From positions 1-7,855 of the forward strand of contig JAMOPE010000364.1 of assembly GCA_027064785.1 (NCBI GenBank): a stretch of DNA of 7,855 bases, in the 5' to 3' direction. This DNA is from Geobacteraceae bacterium (GTDB lineage: Bacteria > Desulfobacterota > Desulfuromonadia > Desulfuromonadales > Geopsychrobacteraceae). Shown here in pieces: positions 6,882 through 7,855 of this stretch (positions are counted from its first letter, which is position 1; every line of letters starts with the position of its first letter). Under the pieces are notes generated by a model. That model made no database searches. It was not told the DNA's origin and saw nothing but the letters and a program-made list of their open reading frames with translations. The translations under genes were made by a program, and so were the position numbers.

Positions 6882-7855
6882 CTATTTTTCTGCAAGAATC
6901 CGCAACATCCGGCGTAACGGCTCTGCCGCACCCCAGAGAAGCTGATCACCGCAGGTAAAGACAGACAGGTATTCGGGACCCATGTGCATCTTTCTCACCC
7001 GTCCGACGGGGATACTTAATGTTCCCGAAATTGCCGCCGGAGTTAATTGTTCCAGCGTTTCGGCTTTTTTATTGGGAACCAGTTTGACCCAATCGTTACT
7101 GTTGCTGATCAAGGTTTCGATTTCCTCAATCGGCAGATCCTTATTCAGTTTGATGGTCAATGCCTGACTATGACAGCGCATCGAACCAATCCGGACACAG
7201 ATCCCATCGATGGGAATCGGTGATTGATTGCCGAGAATCTTATTGGTTTCCGCAATCCCTTTCCACTCTTCACGGCTCTGACCGTCTTCAACTTCACGAT
7301 CAATCCATGGCAGGACACTGCCTGCGAGGGGATAGCCGAATTCGGTTTTGGGAAAATCGCCGCTACGCAGTTTTTCAGAAACCTTTTTATCGATTTCGAG
7401 AATTGCCGAGCCGGGATTCTTCAGCTCTTCAGCAACGCAGTTGTTCAAGGTTCCCATCTGGGCTAGCAATTCGCGCATATTGGGAGCACCGGCCCCGGAG
7501 GCGGCCTGATAGGTCATGGAACTGACCCAGTCGACCAGCCCGGCGTTGAAAAGACCACCAATCGCCATCAGCATCAAACTGACGGTACAGTTCCCGCCGA
7601 TAAAATCCTTGCAGCCATTTTTCAGTGCGGTATCGATGACATCGCGATTGATCGGATCGAGGATGATAACTGCATTATCATCCATCCGCAGCGATGAAGC
7701 GGCATCAATCCAGTAGCCGTCCCAACCGTTTGCACGTAGTTTTGGATGAACTTCCTTGGTATAATCTCCGCCCTGACAGGTGATGATAACGTCCTGCTCG
7801 GCGAGTTTTGTGATATCGCTGGCATCTTCAAGAGTCCCTGCGCCCTGACCGAAAT
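6882..7855 (-). CDS. asd: aspartate-semialdehyde dehydrogenase, 5' end beyond window
   Basis: NADPH-dependent enzyme reducing 4-phospho-L-aspartate to L-aspartate 4-semialdehyde, the step after aspartokinase. The frame is open from the right edge (first full codon at 7853, [14 protein letters not shown]) to TAG at 6884-6882, 323 residues. Seen motifs: [27 protein letters not shown], the catalytic-cysteine motif GGNCTVSLM (Cys codon 7589-7587, equivalent to E. coli Cys135), [14 protein letters not shown] [17 protein letters not shown], and [11 protein letters not shown] with the active-site His (codon 7172-7170). The sequence follows the longer enterobacterial/Vibrio-type Asd throughout, ending [22 protein letters not shown]. 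By comparison with the ~367-residue E. coli protein, about 46 N-terminal residues with the GxxGxxG dinucleotide motif lie outside the window. An ATG at 7685 is internal and not the start. It is convergent with lysC. Confidence 0.97.
   Translation of the reverse strand, partial: FGQGAGTLEDASDITKLAEQDVIITCQGGDYTKEVHPKLRANGWDGYWIDAASSLRMDDNAVIILDPINRDVIDTALKNGCKDFIGGNCTVSLMLMAIGGLFNAGLVDWVSSMTYQAASGAGAPNMRELLAQMGTLNNCVAEELKNPGSAILEIDKKVSEKLRSGDFPKTEFGYPLAGSVLPWIDREVEDGQSREEWKGIAETNKILGNQSPIPIDGICVRIGSMRCHSQALTIKLNKDLPIEEIETLISNSNDWVKLVPNKKAETLEQLTPAAISGTLSIPVGRVRKMHMGPEYLSVFTCGDQLLWGAAEPLRRMLRILAEK

Noticed and set aside
6770..6958. Plus-strand 62-codon frame across the asd terminator
   Set aside because: It spans a strong terminator hairpin and is antisense to asd. 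The protein has no recognisable character.

Overview
The window (about 48-50% GC by eye) reads as a chromosomal housekeeping segment of a deltaproteobacterium, most likely in the Desulfuromonas/Geobacter group. This is judged from the recalled similarity of the aspartokinase N-terminus ([15 protein letters not shown]), the XRE-cupin regulator, the adenosylcobalamin-dependent mutase and CIRCE control of groESL. The taxonomic call is inference; no search was run. No phage, transposase, CRISPR array, rRNA or tRNA was seen.

Layout. On the minus strand, 1-1761 is the N-terminal ~587 residues of methylmalonyl-CoA mutase, cut off by the left edge just before its B12-binding domain. Upstream of it on the same strand lies an XRE/cupin transcriptional regulator (1970-2530), separated by a ~200 bp gap holding a ~124 bp imperfect inverted-repeat element. 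The regulator's promoter (2577-2605) contains a perfect 6-bp inverted repeat that could be its operator. From ~2606 to 3026 there is no credible gene. This stretch holds minor palindromes, then a vegetative-type promoter and a perfect, unusually extended CIRCE operator driving the plus-strand groES (3027-3317) and groEL (3499-5148) genes. The groES-groEL spacer carries a GC-rich ~82 nt palindromic element of the dispersed-repeat type. A strong intrinsic terminator follows groEL.

Next comes the plus-strand lysC (5365-6600), an aspartokinase with two ACT domains. Its leader contains a possible 13-codon ORF whose stop overlaps the lysC Shine-Dalgarno sequence. The gene also carries a well-placed internal Shine-Dalgarno plus in-frame ATG at codon 247, which would give a separate ACT-only beta subunit as in Bacillus and Corynebacterium. 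Convergent to lysC, on the minus strand, are an unlisted 46-residue single-membrane-span protein (6626-6766) and the 3' ~324 codons of asd (6882-7855, N-terminus beyond the right edge).

How the genes work together. lysC and asd encode the first two steps of the aspartate family pathway (lysine, threonine, methionine, diaminopimelate), arranged tail to tail. groESL is the HrcA-controlled chaperonin operon. The XRE-cupin gene sits directly upstream of the mutase and may control it. I do not see a clearly undescribed system; the most interesting signals are regulatory: the lysC leader and nested start, the extended CIRCE, and the two foldable intergenic elements.
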